Assembly (NCBI GenBank): GCA_023429825.1
Contig: JAEZDC010000049.1
Coordinates: 1-32,548, forward strand
Source of the DNA: Bacteroidota bacterium
GTDB taxonomy: Bacteria; Bacteroidota; Bacteroidia; Chitinophagales; Chitinophagaceae
Direction of reading: 5' to 3'
Length of the DNA: 32,548 nucleotides
The position numbers and the translations under genes were made by a program. Below are positions 1 through 8,473 of the stretch, piece by piece; the first letter of the stretch is position 1, and the number at the start of each line of letters is the position of its first letter. The notes beneath the pieces are model-generated. The model was given only the letters and a program-made list of their open reading frames with translations, ran no database searches and was not told the DNA's origin.

Positions 1-682
1 CGTCTATCTGGTGTTCGTTGGGTTTAACTACAAGGAATTGAAAGAATACAAAAGGTGTTTTGCTTTTCAATTCTTTCTTCCATTTCACAATGTTCTTGGC
101 ACCTTCCAGCACTTTTTCAAGATTGCCTCCTACCCGGTATTGCTTATAAACATCCTGGGTAGTACCGTCAATAGAGATGATCAGCCGATCTAATCCACTT
201 TCAACAGTTTTCCGGGCATTTTCATCCGTTAAGTAATGTGCATTTGTAGATGTGGCTGTATAAATGCCTTTATCGTGCGCATATTTTACCATTTCCAGGA
301 AGTCTTTGTTCAGATATGGCTCGCCCTGGAAATAAAAGATGAGATACAACAATTCTTTATGGATGTCATCTATCGTTTGCTGAAAAAAGTTCTTCTGCAA
401 CATACCTGTGGGACGTGTAAACTCTCTTAAGCCACTCGGGCATTCCGGACAACGCAGATTGCAGGAAGTTGTTGGTTCAAATGAAATGGAAACCGGGTAC
501 CCCCACTGTATCGGTTTCTTCAATAAACGGCTCAGGCGATAGCTCGTCAATACTTTGGTAGCATTCCAGGCTCTTTTGAAGGTGAGCTTGCTGAAAAAAT
601 TCACAGTATCGTTCCAGTTAAAATACGGCATGAACGGTAAAAATAATGAAGCAGCGCAATACCACGGATTTTGAGCGATCAT
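1..682 (-). CDS. Radical SAM protein, N-terminal part (cut by the left window edge)
   Basis: The minus strand is open from the left edge to an ATG at 682, directly preceded by an in-frame TGA. The translation contains EPTTSCNLRCPECPSG, a CxxxCxxC motif as in radical SAM enzymes that bind a 4Fe-4S cluster and cleave S-adenosylmethionine. It continues with YFQGEPYLN and STNAHYLTDE, matching the early strands of a radical SAM barrel. Two starts are possible: ATG 682 (MIAQNPWYC) and ATG 631 (MPYFNWNDTVNFF); the second looks more like the family start. The C-terminal half, where a SPASM cluster domain would lie, is outside the window, so the substrate cannot be named. It is transcribed divergently from the GH25 gene. 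The fold assignment is firm; the role is unknown. Confidence 0.85.
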   Translation of the reverse strand, partial: MIAQNPWYCAASLFLPFMPYFNWNDTVNFFSKLTFKRAWNATKVLTSYRLSRLLKKPIQWGYPVSISFEPTTSCNLRCPECPSGLREFTRPTGMLQKNFFQQTIDDIHKELLYLIFYFQGEPYLNKDFLEMVKYAHDKGIYTATSTNAHYLTDENARKTVESGLDRLIISIDGTTQDVYKQYRVGGNLEKVLEGAKNIVKWKKELKSKTPFVFFQFLVVKPNEHQID

Positions 683-705
683 TCACAAAGAATTAATCAT
701 ATTTG

Positions 706-1488
706 ATGCATATCCCGCTCATGACCATTAAAGCCAAACGCACCTTAATCGCTTCACTGATCTTAATAATTATAGGCGGGTTCTTTGCTTATGCTTTCAT
801 TTACCGCTATTTAGAAGCGAGACAAGAGGCGAGATCTGCCATGTATCCCGAGTTTGGGATTGAAATGCCGGAACAATATCAAATTCATGGAATAGATGTG
901 AGTCGCTACCAGCAATACATTTATTGGAAGGCGGTGAAACAGATGCAGGTTAGAAATATAAAGATCGGGTTTGCATTTATTAAGGCCACCGAAGGGACTG
1001 ATCGCGTCGATTCATACTTTAAGCGCAACTGGAAGAAAGCGAAACAGGAAAATCTTACTATCGGAGCTTATCATTTCTTTGTCCCGGGAAAAAGCGGGAA
1101 ACAACAAGCTGAGCTATTTATTCAAACAGTGAAGTTGCAGCCGGGCGATCTGCCACCCGTTTTAGATATCGAATTAACATCAGGCGTAGATACAAAGCAA
1201 CTTAAAAAGGAACTATCCATCTTCCTGCAAGCCTTAGAATCACATTATAAAATAAAGCCCATCATCTACAGTAATGTAGATTTCTACGAAAAGCATTTAG
1301 GCGAAGCGTTTGATTCTTACCCGCTGTGGATAGCGCACTATATTGAACATAATAAACCTCGCATCAAACGCAATTGGCTATTCTGGCAACACAGTGATAA
1401 AGGAAAAGCGAACGGCATTAAAGCAGATGTTGATTTTAATGTATTTAATGGCGACAGCGCCGCTTTTAAATCTTTACTTTTGAAATAG
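706..1488 (+). CDS. Membrane-anchored GH25 family muramidase (lysozyme-like)
   Basis: A single N-terminal transmembrane segment (about residues 14-35, TLIASLILIIIGGFFAYAF) is followed by a glycoside hydrolase family 25 domain that would face the periplasm and cleave the MurNAc-GlcNAc bond of peptidoglycan. Family landmarks are present: GIDVSRYQ with D64, FIKATEG with E96, and the catalytic DxE pair in PVLDIE (D154, E156). The domain ends with the usual WLFWQHSDKG and a late DVDFN motif. Length is normal for the Bacteroidota form. ATG 706 and ATG 721 are both possible starts. A near-consensus promoter element (CATATTTG, 698-705) would give a very short leader and favours 721. The divergent neighbour is a radical SAM gene; the next gene starts 10 bases after the stop. 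Confidence 0.93.
   Translation: MHIPLMTIKAKRTLIASLILIIIGGFFAYAFIYRYLEARQEARSAMYPEFGIEMPEQYQIHGIDVSRYQQYIYWKAVKQMQVRNIKIGFAFIKATEGTDRVDSYFKRNWKKAKQENLTIGAYHFFVPGKSGKQQAELFIQTVKLQPGDLPPVLDIELTSGVDTKQLKKELSIFLQALESHYKIKPIIYSNVDFYEKHLGEAFDSYPLWIAHYIEHNKPRIKRNWLFWQHSDKGKANGIKADVDFNVFNGDSAAFKSLLLK
1475..1482 (+). promoter_or_regulatory. Candidate Bacteroidota -7 element (TACTTTTG)
   Basis: TACTTTTG matches the Bacteroidota -7 consensus TAnnTTTG exactly. It lies in the last codons of the GH25 gene, 17 bases before the start of the small membrane protein, so that gene may have its own promoter. I see no clear -33 TTG, so this is a motif match only. Confidence 0.4.
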
Positions 1489-1498
1489 AATTGCGCCA

Positions 1499-1729
1499 AT
1501 GGAACCAGAGGTAAAAGCATTTTTCGTTCGCATCATCCGTTCATTTTCGATGGCGTTGCTCTGGATGAGCGTTAACATGGCAATAGGTATTCGCTTTGAC
1601 ATGGCATTTCCGCATAACGGCATTTCCATCGGTAATATCATCTTTTATATTTTTTTCGTTACCAGTCTTGCAGCGCTTATCTGGTACTTATTACGGTTGT
1701 GGAAAGCAGCCTTGCAACAAAAACAATAA
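1499..1729 (+). CDS. Small inner-membrane protein, function unknown
   Basis: A 76-residue protein with two hydrophobic segments: about residues 16-30 (SMALLWMSVNMAIGI) and 45-66 (IIFYIFFVTSLAALIWYLL). The ends are charged (MEPEVKAFFVRI and WKAALQQKQ), which suggests a two-pass hairpin in the inner membrane. The ATG lies 10 bases after the GH25 stop, and a TACTTTTG promoter-like element precedes it. I do not recognise a named family; similar short two-helix proteins are common in Chitinophagaceae. The overlapping frame at 1596-1799 lacks comparable coding character. The gene is probably real because of its spacing and regular membrane pattern; no function can be assigned. Confidence 0.7.
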   Translation: MEPEVKAFFVRIIRSFSMALLWMSVNMAIGIRFDMAFPHNGISIGNIIFYIFFVTSLAALIWYLLRLWKAALQQKQ

Positions 1730-1730
1730 T

Positions 1731-1782
1731 GTACCCGGCTCCTGTTCGTTGTGGCATCGTTCCTTGCGTCGCACACTTCAGC
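1731..1782 (-). repeat. Dispersed intergenic repeat, copy 1 (inverted copy)
   Basis: Read on the minus strand, this stretch contains GTGCGACGCAA and ends in GCCGGGTAC, so it aligns with four other copies in the window (18982, 24205, 26116, 32398). It is the most diverged copy: the usual GAGTGCGACGCAAC reads TGTGCGACGCAAG. It lies between the small membrane protein (stop at 1729) and the SDR gene (start at 1852). It is the only copy on the minus strand. Confidence 0.75.
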
Positions 1783-1851
1783 AATTACTGCTTTGCTGAG
1801 CTTTTTACCAACGATAGAATAAATCCCGCCTTTAGTTATTAAGTTTATCAT

Positions 1852-2673
1852 ATGAACACATTCCAAAACAAAACTGTCTTTATCACCGGGGCAAGCCGTG
1901 GAATAGGGAAAGCGATTGCACTTAAACTCGCAGCAGAAGGAGCGAATATTGTAATTGCAGCCAAAAGCGTAGAAGAGAATCCAAAGCTTGGCGGAACTAT
2001 TTTTTCTGCTGCAGAAGAAATAGAAGCTGCCGGTGGGAAAGCTTTACCGATCCAGGTCGACATCCGGTTTGAAGAGCAGATACAGCAAGCTGTGAATAAG
2101 ACAGTAGAAACTTTCGGTGGAATTGATATTGTTATTAATAATGCCTCAGCAATTCGCTTAGCCAATACAGAGCAACTCGATGCAAAGCAATTCGACCTGA
2201 TGCACGATATCAACGTGCGGGGAACTTTTCTTGTTGTAAGAAATTTCCTTCCTTATTTGAAGAAAGGCAACAATGCACATATACTTACTTTATCACCACC
2301 GCTCAATTTAGATTTAAAATGGTTCAAGTCTCACATTGGCTACACCCTGAGTAAGTATAATATGACGATGCTCGCTTTGGGTTGGAGTGAAGAATTTAAA
2401 CAATACGGAATTGCATCCAATGCACTCTGGCCAAGAACAACTATTGATACTGCAGCAGTAAGAAATTTACTAGGGGGTGAGGCTTTAGTGAAAATGAGCA
2501 GAACCACAGACATAATCTCAGATTCGGCGTACTACATTTTAAGTAAATCCTCTAAAGAATGTACAGGTAATACGTTTATCGATGAACAGGTGCTCGCTAA
2601 TGAAGGAATAACAGATCTTGAAAAATATTCTGTAGTACCGGGAGCGAAATTGTATAATGATCTCTTCCTTTGA
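1852..2673 (+). CDS. Short-chain dehydrogenase/reductase, HSDL2-like
   Basis: A classical SDR with a Rossmann fold. The cofactor motif GASRGIGKA starts near residue 12, NNAS is at about 97-100, and the catalytic YxxxK motif is in GYTLSKYNMTM (Y about 164, K about 168), with the catalytic Ser in LTLSPPLN. The length (273) and the insertion after the first helix (AKSVEENPKLGGTIFSAAEE) resemble hydroxysteroid-dehydrogenase-like protein 2 (HSDL2), often associated with fatty-acid metabolism. It lacks the C-terminal sterol-carrier domain of the eukaryotic form. It is cytoplasmic, and the substrate is not known. Its TGA stop abuts the stop of the convergent glycosyltransferase gene. The family call is secure; the HSDL2 subgroup is an inference from the insertion pattern. 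Confidence 0.93.
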   Translation: MNTFQNKTVFITGASRGIGKAIALKLAAEGANIVIAAKSVEENPKLGGTIFSAAEEIEAAGGKALPIQVDIRFEEQIQQAVNKTVETFGGIDIVINNASAIRLANTEQLDAKQFDLMHDINVRGTFLVVRNFLPYLKKGNNAHILTLSPPLNLDLKWFKSHIGYTLSKYNMTMLALGWSEEFKQYGIASNALWPRTTIDTAAVRNLLGGEALVKMSRTTDIISDSAYYILSKSSKECTGNTFIDEQVLANEGITDLEKYSVVPGAKLYNDLFL

Positions 2674-3546
2674 TCAAACGATATTGTAGTTTTTGTAATC
2701 AAACGGCCTTTTACCCGTGAGTTTAAAGATCAGCTCTTTAAATTTCTCTTTTAGTGTTTTCCTGTTGTATGAAAGGTCTCTTTCAAATTTCCAGTTCATG
2801 CGTGCAATCCTTTCACTCATCACAGCGGGATGTGTCCCGGTGAATTTTTCCAGACTATCGATCTGTGAATAATCGAATGCGCCATCATAGGTCTTTTCTG
2901 CGTTAGCAACGCCTTCTTCTCCTTCCCAATACTTCAGGAAATTATTCACCTTCGATTGCATTGTCTTTGGCTCTCTTACCCAACCATAATGGTAGATATA
3001 TGCATCTATGGGTTTTACATTCAACTTTTGATTATCATTTTTTCTAAAACCCTGGGCATCCCTGTAGCTGTAAATTCTTTTGGTATTCTTTATTATTCTT
3101 ATTTCGTTAGGATACCACTTGCTGCTGTTGCCTACATAGTCGTAGCTGCCAAAGAAATGCTTGTATTTGAATAGTAGGCCATCAACGCGTTCATCATCTT
3201 TATACTTCTCCATGGCTGATCTTACAACAGGAATATATCGCTCATGCATTGCTTCATCCCCCTGGATATAAAAGCACCAGTCAAAATTCTCATTGATAGC
3301 CCGGAAAGCCTTGTTGGTTTCATCGGCCAATACAGCGCCACCTTCCTGCAGATCGTTATTCCAAACCGTTTGGATGATCTGAATTTTTGGATCGATATTT
3401 CTTACAAGATCAAGCGTGGCATCTTCGCTATCACCAACAGCAATAATAAATGCATCACATAATGGAAGAATACTTTTCACTGCTTCCACAATAGGATAGT
3501 CGTACTTCACAGCATTCTTAATGAAAGAAAAACCACACACTTTCAT
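2674..3546 (-). CDS. GT2-like glycosyltransferase
   Basis: A 290-residue protein, taking the start at ATG 3546 (MKVCGFSFIKNAVKYDYP). The frame stays open to 3687, but that extension lacks family similarity and would run across the start of the divergent lipoprotein gene. The N-terminus fits a GT-A fold: FSFIKNA, a central IIAVGDSEDATLDLVRN, and WCFYIQGDEAMHE, where QGDE occupies the place of the metal-binding DxD loop. This suggests transfer of a sugar to an envelope glycan, but donor and acceptor cannot be inferred. The C-terminal 60 residues are basic with no membrane helix, so it is probably a cytoplasmic or peripheral protein. The stop codon abuts that of the SDR gene. Confidence 0.88.
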   Translation of the reverse strand: MKVCGFSFIKNAVKYDYPIVEAVKSILPLCDAFIIAVGDSEDATLDLVRNIDPKIQIIQTVWNNDLQEGGAVLADETNKAFRAINENFDWCFYIQGDEAMHERYIPVVRSAMEKYKDDERVDGLLFKYKHFFGSYDYVGNSSKWYPNEIRIIKNTKRIYSYRDAQGFRKNDNQKLNVKPIDAYIYHYGWVREPKTMQSKVNNFLKYWEGEEGVANAEKTYDGAFDYSQIDSLEKFTGTHPAVMSERIARMNWKFERDLSYNRKTLKEKFKELIFKLTGKRPFDYKNYNIV

Positions 3547-3584
3547 ATAAATAAATATGCAGCAAGATAGTTTATCTTTAAAGT

Positions 3585-4040
3585 ATGAAGACTTTAATTT
3601 CAATCGTTTGCATTGCTTTGCTGGTGTCTTGCTCATCTGATGATCCATATAAAAAGCTGAGCAGACTTTCCGGTTTATGGGAAACACATAACGGAGAAAG
3701 TATCTTGTATGAAGAATGGAGTAAGCAAGATGATAATGTAATGCGTGGTAAAAGCTATATAATGAATGGGCCTGACACTATGATCTTTGAAAGAATGGAG
3801 TTGAAGAAACAGGGCGATCAAATATTTTACATACCAACCGTAAAAGAAAATAATAACGTGCCGGTGAGCTTCAGGCTCATTTATAGTGACACCTCGTTCA
3901 TTTTTGAAAACAAGCAACATGACTTTCCTCAAAGAGTGATCTATAAATTCATCGGCAAAGATTCTATCGCAGCGAAAATTGAGGGGCTTAGAAATGGTGT
4001 GAATGAAAGTGCCGAGTTTAATTTTACTCGGATCAAATAA
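3585..4040 (+). CDS. Lipoprotein with DUF6265-like domain
   Basis: The N-terminus MKTLISIVCIALLVSCSSDD is a lipoprotein signal peptide with lipobox LVSC (Cys16), so the protein is probably anchored in the periplasm or outer membrane. The mature part begins LSRLSGLWETHNGESILYEEW and continues VMRGKSYIMNG and FENKQHDFPQRVIYKF. This pattern (L-x-G-x-W, later E-x-W, and QHDFPQ) fits the DUF6265-type lipocalin-like family. Function is unknown; a small-ligand beta-barrel is plausible. It is divergent from the glycosyltransferase with only 38 bases between starts, so the two promoters must overlap. A strong hairpin begins directly after the stop. Confidence 0.85.
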   Translation: MKTLISIVCIALLVSCSSDDPYKKLSRLSGLWETHNGESILYEEWSKQDDNVMRGKSYIMNGPDTMIFERMELKKQGDQIFYIPTVKENNNVPVSFRLIYSDTSFIFENKQHDFPQRVIYKFIGKDSIAAKIEGLRNGVNESAEFNFTRIK

Positions 4041-4064
4041 AAAAAAGCCGCTCATCAGCGGCTT
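4036..4064 (-). terminator. Intrinsic terminator shared by convergent genes (lysS side strongest)
   Basis: AAGCCGCT (4045-4052) and AGCGGCTT (4057-4064) form a perfect 8-bp stem with a 4-base loop. On the minus strand the stem is followed by a long T tract, which makes a good terminator for lysS. On the plus strand the hairpin lies right after the DUF6265 stop but has only a weak T tract. Confidence 0.85.
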
Positions 4065-4146
4065 CAAAGTTTATTCTTCCATTTTATCTGGTCGCATTTA
4101 CTCACTTTCTATTTTTATTTTATTCTTTGTGTTCGTGAATGCTCCG

Positions 4147-5673
4147 CTAGTCTTCAATATCCAAGCGCTCCGGACGCATTTGCGGGAACAGTAATACATC
4201 CTGTATAGAAGGTTGGTTTGTCATCAACATGCACAGCCTGTCAATTCCAATTCCAATTCCTGATGTCGGCGGCATTCCATACTCGAGTGCTCTTAAGAAA
4301 TCATGATCAATGAACATCGCCTCTTCATCACCTCTTTCCATCAGCTTTACCTGCTCTTCAAATCGCTCCCTCTGATCAATAGGATCATTCAGTTCGGAAT
4401 AGGCGTTCGCAATTTCTTTCCCATTCACCATCAGCTCAAATCGCTCTACTAATCCGGTTTTACTTCTATGCTTCTTGGTAAGCGGGCTCATCTCAACGGG
4501 ATAGTCGATGATGAACGTTGGCTGAATAAATTTTGATTCAGATGTTTCACTGAAAATCTCATCGATCAACTTTCCCTTTCCAATATTGCCCGGTACGTCG
4601 ATCTTCAGTTGTTTACAAACTGCTCTTAATTCAGCTTCATCCATTTCACTGATATCAATTCCCGTATTTTCTTTTACTGCATCAAAAATGGTGATTCTCT
4701 TAAATGGTGCCTTAAAACTAATCACCTCGTCACCGACCTGTACATCAGTTGTTCCATGAAGATTGATAGCGATCTGCTCAAACATCTGTTCTGTTATTTC
4801 CATCATCCAGAAATAATCTTTGTATGCAGTGTACCATTCCAGGATCGTAAACTCGGGGTTGTGTGTTCTGTCCATGCCTTCATTCCTGAAGTTGCGGCTG
4901 AATTCATACACCCAATCAAATCCGCCAACGATCAATCTCTTTAAATAAAGTTCATTGGCGATTCTTAAGTAAAAAGGAACATCTAATGCATTATGATGTG
5001 TGATGAAAGGTCTCGCTGCTGCGCCGCCGGGTATAGATTGTAACACAGGGGTATCAACTTCCAGGGCGCCTCTTTCATTTAAGAAATTCCTCATCGTGTT
5101 AATTAGCTTCGTTCTTTTAACGAAGGTGTCTTTCACATCAGGATTGATGATGAGATCTGCATAACGCTGGCGATAACGGAACTCAGGATCGGTGACTGCA
5201 TCAAACACATTTCCTTCTTCATCTCTTTTTACGACAGGTAATGGTTTAAGTGATTTAGTAAGAATGGTGAGGGTTTGGGCATGAATAGAAATTTCACCAA
5301 GCTTTGTTCTGAATATGAAACCTGTAACACCGATGATATCTCCCAGGTCAAGATGCTTAACTGCTTTATCGAAAAATGTTTTGTCTTCGCCCGTGCAGAT
5401 GTCATCTCTTTTTACATACAATTGAATGATGCCTTTGGAATCCTGTATCTTAATAAAGAAAACTTTACCCTTGTCATTGATACTCATGATCCTTCCTGCA
5501 ACACAAACGTTGGAAAGTTCGGAAGCAGTTTCTTCTGCAAATGTTTCTTTGATATCTTCTGAGTAATGCGAAACAGGATATAACGGGGCAGGATAGGGAT
5601 CGATCCCTAATTCCTTTAATTGCTGTAATTTATTTCTACGAACGATCTCCTGCTCACTTAAATGCTGGTTCAT
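4147..5673 (-). CDS. lysS: Lysine--tRNA ligase, class II (LysRS)
   Basis: Charges tRNA-Lys with lysine in the cytoplasm. At 508 residues it is full length for bacterial class II LysRS. The N-terminal half (about 55-145) is the OB-fold anticodon-binding domain (VCVAGRIMSINDKGKVFFIKIQD). Class II motif 2 is FRNEGMDRTHNPEFT (262-276), and motif 3 is GIGIGIDRLCMLMT (from about 472). The start ATG 5673 (MNQHLSEQEIVRRNKLQQL) is the usual family start and sits about 18 bases below a consensus -7 element. The gene is monocistronic: the upstream neighbour is 90 bases away and a strong terminator follows. Confidence 0.98.
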   Translation of the reverse strand: MNQHLSEQEIVRRNKLQQLKELGIDPYPAPLYPVSHYSEDIKETFAEETASELSNVCVAGRIMSINDKGKVFFIKIQDSKGIIQLYVKRDDICTGEDKTFFDKAVKHLDLGDIIGVTGFIFRTKLGEISIHAQTLTILTKSLKPLPVVKRDEEGNVFDAVTDPEFRYRQRYADLIINPDVKDTFVKRTKLINTMRNFLNERGALEVDTPVLQSIPGGAAARPFITHHNALDVPFYLRIANELYLKRLIVGGFDWVYEFSRNFRNEGMDRTHNPEFTILEWYTAYKDYFWMMEITEQMFEQIAINLHGTTDVQVGDEVISFKAPFKRITIFDAVKENTGIDISEMDEAELRAVCKQLKIDVPGNIGKGKLIDEIFSETSESKFIQPTFIIDYPVEMSPLTKKHRSKTGLVERFELMVNGKEIANAYSELNDPIDQRERFEEQVKLMERGDEEAMFIDHDFLRALEYGMPPTSGIGIGIDRLCMLMTNQPSIQDVLLFPQMRPERLDIED

Positions 5674-5690
5674 ACCTTGTAATTAGGCGG

Positions 5691-5698
5691 CAAAAATA
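5691..5698 (-). promoter_or_regulatory. Candidate -7 element of the lysS promoter
   Basis: On the minus strand this reads TATTTTTG, an exact fit to TAnnTTTG. It is 18 bases from the lysS start codon, which would give a leader of about ten bases. A TTTTC stretch about 16-20 bases further upstream may be the -33 element. Confidence 0.45.
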
Positions 5699-5763
5699 AT
5701 TTGTAATCGCCCAGAAAATGCAGCAGCACAAGAAATAAAGGAGCCGATACGGAGAATTTGTTT

Positions 5764-6165
5764 TTAAAAAGATATCTCATCAACCAGGCAGGTTCCTTTT
5801 TGCCGTATTACAGAGTTCCATTTTTTATTTCCGATGGATGTTGAAATTTGCGTAGAGCTTTTGCTTACATGTACCTTGAACTTTTTTGAGAATTTCACCC
5901 GCCCTGATTCATCCTTTACGACAACTTTATACTTGCCTGACTCTACTGAAACCATTAAAGTCTGTTTTAATGCTTCATCTCCGCACTCTGGATAAAAAGC
6001 CAGGTAAGGAAGCTGACCTATCTTTTTGTCGTCAATATATAAATAGTTTTTAGCTGTGTCTTCGGTGCTTGTCCAATAATATACGTTGAAGCCTTGCTTG
6101 GTTTCTACTTCTACACAGTTAGTAAGCAATATGGAAAAAAGCGAAAGAATAATAACTGTTCTCAT
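5764..6165 (-). CDS. Small lipoprotein, function unknown
   Basis: A 133-residue protein. The start MRTVIILSLFSILLTNCVEVE shows a lipoprotein signal with lipobox LTNC (Cys17). The mature part has mixed beta character (YLYIDDKKIGQLPYLAFYPECGDEALKQTLMV, then GKYKVVVKDESGRVKFSKKFKV), which resembles small carboxypeptidase-regulatory or PEGA-like beta domains. Two further cysteines (in PECGDE and KGTCLVD) may form a disulfide. I do not recognise the family. It lies between lysS and the PspC gene on the same strand, separated from each by about 90-115 bases, so it is probably transcribed alone. Confidence 0.75.
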   Translation of the reverse strand: MRTVIILSLFSILLTNCVEVETKQGFNVYYWTSTEDTAKNYLYIDDKKIGQLPYLAFYPECGDEALKQTLMVSVESGKYKVVVKDESGRVKFSKKFKVHVSKSSTQISTSIGNKKWNSVIRQKGTCLVDEISF

Positions 6166-6222
6166 TTTAATGAATTTAAATGTTAGGGGATCTCTCTGCG
6201 ATACAGAACAGTTTATTAAGGG

Positions 6223-6258
6223 AAAGAACCCAGTCCTGAGAACAAGAATGGGTTCTTT
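6223..6258 (-). terminator. Hairpin after the PspC gene, terminator-like
   Basis: AAAGAACCCA (6223-6232) and TGGGTTCTTT (6249-6258) form a perfect 10-bp stem with a 16-base loop, 22 bases after the PspC stop on the minus strand. The T run after it is short and interrupted by CCC, so termination efficiency is uncertain. The A/T ends make the structure usable in either direction. Confidence 0.55.
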
Positions 6259-6280
6259 AAACTCCCAACTTCAACCTAGG

Positions 6281-8470
6281 TTAGAGTGAGAACTTATTCA
6301 TTAATATGTCACTCTTTAATATCGTGTCGTTGCCATTATACAACTTAGCCTGTGGTTCCTGGTCTCTTGCATCGTCCTTCGCAGGAGTGTAGCGGTAGGT
6401 GCTGTCGACAGTTTTTAATTTCTTCTTTGATTCTTCTAATTCTCTTTCTTTTTGCTTAATGTCTTGCTCAAGTTCTTCACGGCTCTTTGTTTCAGGTGCA
6501 ACAGTTTCTTCTTCATCCCTGTATACTTCCTCCTTATCTTTCCCTATCCTTTCCAAGCCGCCATCAGTCATTTTATATTCGCGGCCATAACTCCAGTTCC
6601 AGTATAAGGTTTTATCGTATGGAGAGCGATAACGATGATCATTAAAATGAACTTCGAACCAATCGAACCAGTTAAGACTTCTTTCTAACTGAACTTTCTT
6701 CCCAACAGGTACTTCGATAATTATCGCAACACGTTGGTTCCTGAATTTATCGTTCTTACTGATGGCAAATCCTTTTTGTAATTCAAGCACACTGTCTTTT
6801 TGTGTAAGTTCAAAGCTGATCTTCTGTAATGTTTCTTCTGCAACCATCGCGGATTTGCCTCTTGCGAAACGGATCATATGAATATGGTAAGCGGAGTCAT
6901 CACTTTTAGCGATCTGTACTGACACATTGTTCAATAACATTGAATCTTCATTCTTTGAAAGCATTATACCGTCATCTCTCCAATCGTCATCCCAGTTACC
7001 GAAGGAGTAGTATTTACCTTTCATAGCACCCAGCTTAACGATCATCTTGTCGCCTGCGGGCTGAGTAATGGCTAATTGTTTGCTTTCACTTGCCGGACGA
7101 TTAAAGTTTCTGAAAATTCCTACAGCTAAAAAGATCGCACAGATCCAACCAATGGTCCATAACCCGCCGAATAGCCAACCCATGTAAGGACTTTTGCTAC
7201 GGATCTTCATTACTCTTCTTACGATCCAGGTGATCAGCCCAATGATAGGCACACCGAGGAATAATACTATTGTACCCAGGGCTAAAAGGTTTTGACCAAA
7301 ACCATCGAGTATATAATCTTTCAAAGGAAACACGCTCACACCGCCTACAAGCATTCCAACTGTAGCCATTAACAAAGCAAATGCTAACACACCGGCGATG
7401 AATAAAAAGAATGCTTTGAATAATACACCGATCGCATGAACCAACCTGCTACTTCCTTTTCTAACTGCAGTTCCTGCTTCACCACCTTTTTGTCCAACAA
7501 CTTCACCTACTTCAGTTCCAAATTGTTTTGCTCTTTCACCTGCATCTTTACCCCACTTCTCTGCTCTTGCTTTAAAACCACTAAGGTCTTCCTGGATGGT
7601 ATTCTTGATAGTATTAAGATCTACTTTCTCACCTTTCATCTCTAATTTCTCCGAAGCAGTATTTGCTTCAGGGATCACCGCCCATAACACTACATAAATA
7701 ATGAAGAGTGTACTTCCGAATGAACCGAAGATGATAGAAGGACCTTCGTCAAAACCATGGAACAAGTTGCTGAAGACCCCTGAGATGATACCGAGTATCA
7801 ACGGTAAAGCAAATATTAATCTTGGTAACCATACGCTAATGTTGAAGTAAGCTGCAAGACCGCCAGCAACACCAGCAATGATCCTTTCTTCAGGATTACG
7901 GAATAAACGCTTTTTGATAAGATTTTTATCTAATGATTTACTTGGGAGTACGATCCATAACAAGATATACAGCAGAAAGCCCATTCCAAATCCACCGAAA
8001 GTGATGATGGCAAAAAGTATCCTTACTATAGATGAATCTATTCTTAAGTAATTTGCCAGACCGCCACAAACACCACCTAATATCTTATCGGTTTCGTCCC
8101 TATACAATCTACCTCTTGGTGTTGTTCCGGATGTTTCAGCCTGGGCAGACTGATAACCGGCATTACTATATTGTTCTCCACCTAATTGAGATTTCACGTT
8201 TGCTTCTTCAGCTTCAAAATCTTCAGGACGGCCCATGCTTTCAATGATGACATTTACATCATCATCTGTAATACATGTACTTCCCTTCTTCAGGTTATCT
8301 GTAAAGAGTTCAGCGATGCGGCTTTCAATATCATTGATGATCTCGTCTCTTCCCTCTTCGTTGGCAAAAAACCTGCGAAGGCTTTCTACATACTGCTTCA
8401 GCATGTCGTAGGCGCTTTCCTCGATGGGAACCACCCGGCCCTGGAAGTTTATATTTATTACCTTTTTCAT
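6281..8470 (-). CDS. Tandem PspC-domain inner-membrane protein
   Basis: A 729-residue membrane protein. Residues 1-95 form a soluble region starting MKKVININFQGRVVPIEESAY. Two consecutive PspC domains follow at about 121-178 (LGGVCGGLANYLRID) and 188-266 (IAGVAGGLAAYFNIS), each with a hydrophobic helix. Three more hydrophobic segments lie at about 345-455, then a soluble beta-rich region and a charged coiled coil near the C-terminus (SREELEQDIKQKERELEESK). PspC domains act in envelope-stress sensing in Proteobacteria; in Bacteroidota the function is undefined. The start is 3 bases after the padR stop, so padR and this gene form an operon. This PadR plus PspC pairing is common in Bacteroidota and suggests that PadR controls this envelope protein. 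Confidence 0.93.
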   Translation of the reverse strand: MKKVININFQGRVVPIEESAYDMLKQYVESLRRFFANEEGRDEIINDIESRIAELFTDNLKKGSTCITDDDVNVIIESMGRPEDFEAEEANVKSQLGGEQYSNAGYQSAQAETSGTTPRGRLYRDETDKILGGVCGGLANYLRIDSSIVRILFAIITFGGFGMGFLLYILLWIVLPSKSLDKNLIKKRLFRNPEERIIAGVAGGLAAYFNISVWLPRLIFALPLILGIISGVFSNLFHGFDEGPSIIFGSFGSTLFIIYVVLWAVIPEANTASEKLEMKGEKVDLNTIKNTIQEDLSGFKARAEKWGKDAGERAKQFGTEVGEVVGQKGGEAGTAVRKGSSRLVHAIGVLFKAFFLFIAGVLAFALLMATVGMLVGGVSVFPLKDYILDGFGQNLLALGTIVLFLGVPIIGLITWIVRRVMKIRSKSPYMGWLFGGLWTIGWICAIFLAVGIFRNFNRPASESKQLAITQPAGDKMIVKLGAMKGKYYSFGNWDDDWRDDGIMLSKNEDSMLLNNVSVQIAKSDDSAYHIHMIRFARGKSAMVAEETLQKISFELTQKDSVLELQKGFAISKNDKFRNQRVAIIIEVPVGKKVQLERSLNWFDWFEVHFNDHRYRSPYDKTLYWNWSYGREYKMTDGGLERIGKDKEEVYRDEEETVAPETKSREELEQDIKQKERELEESKKKLKTVDSTYRYTPAKDDARDQEPQAKLYNGNDTILKSDILMNKFSL

Positions 8471-8473
8471 GAT

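Noticed and set aside
11..430. Two short plus-strand frames at the left edge
   Set aside because: They are shadows of the radical SAM gene on the minus strand, which has the CxxxCxxC motif and continuous homology.
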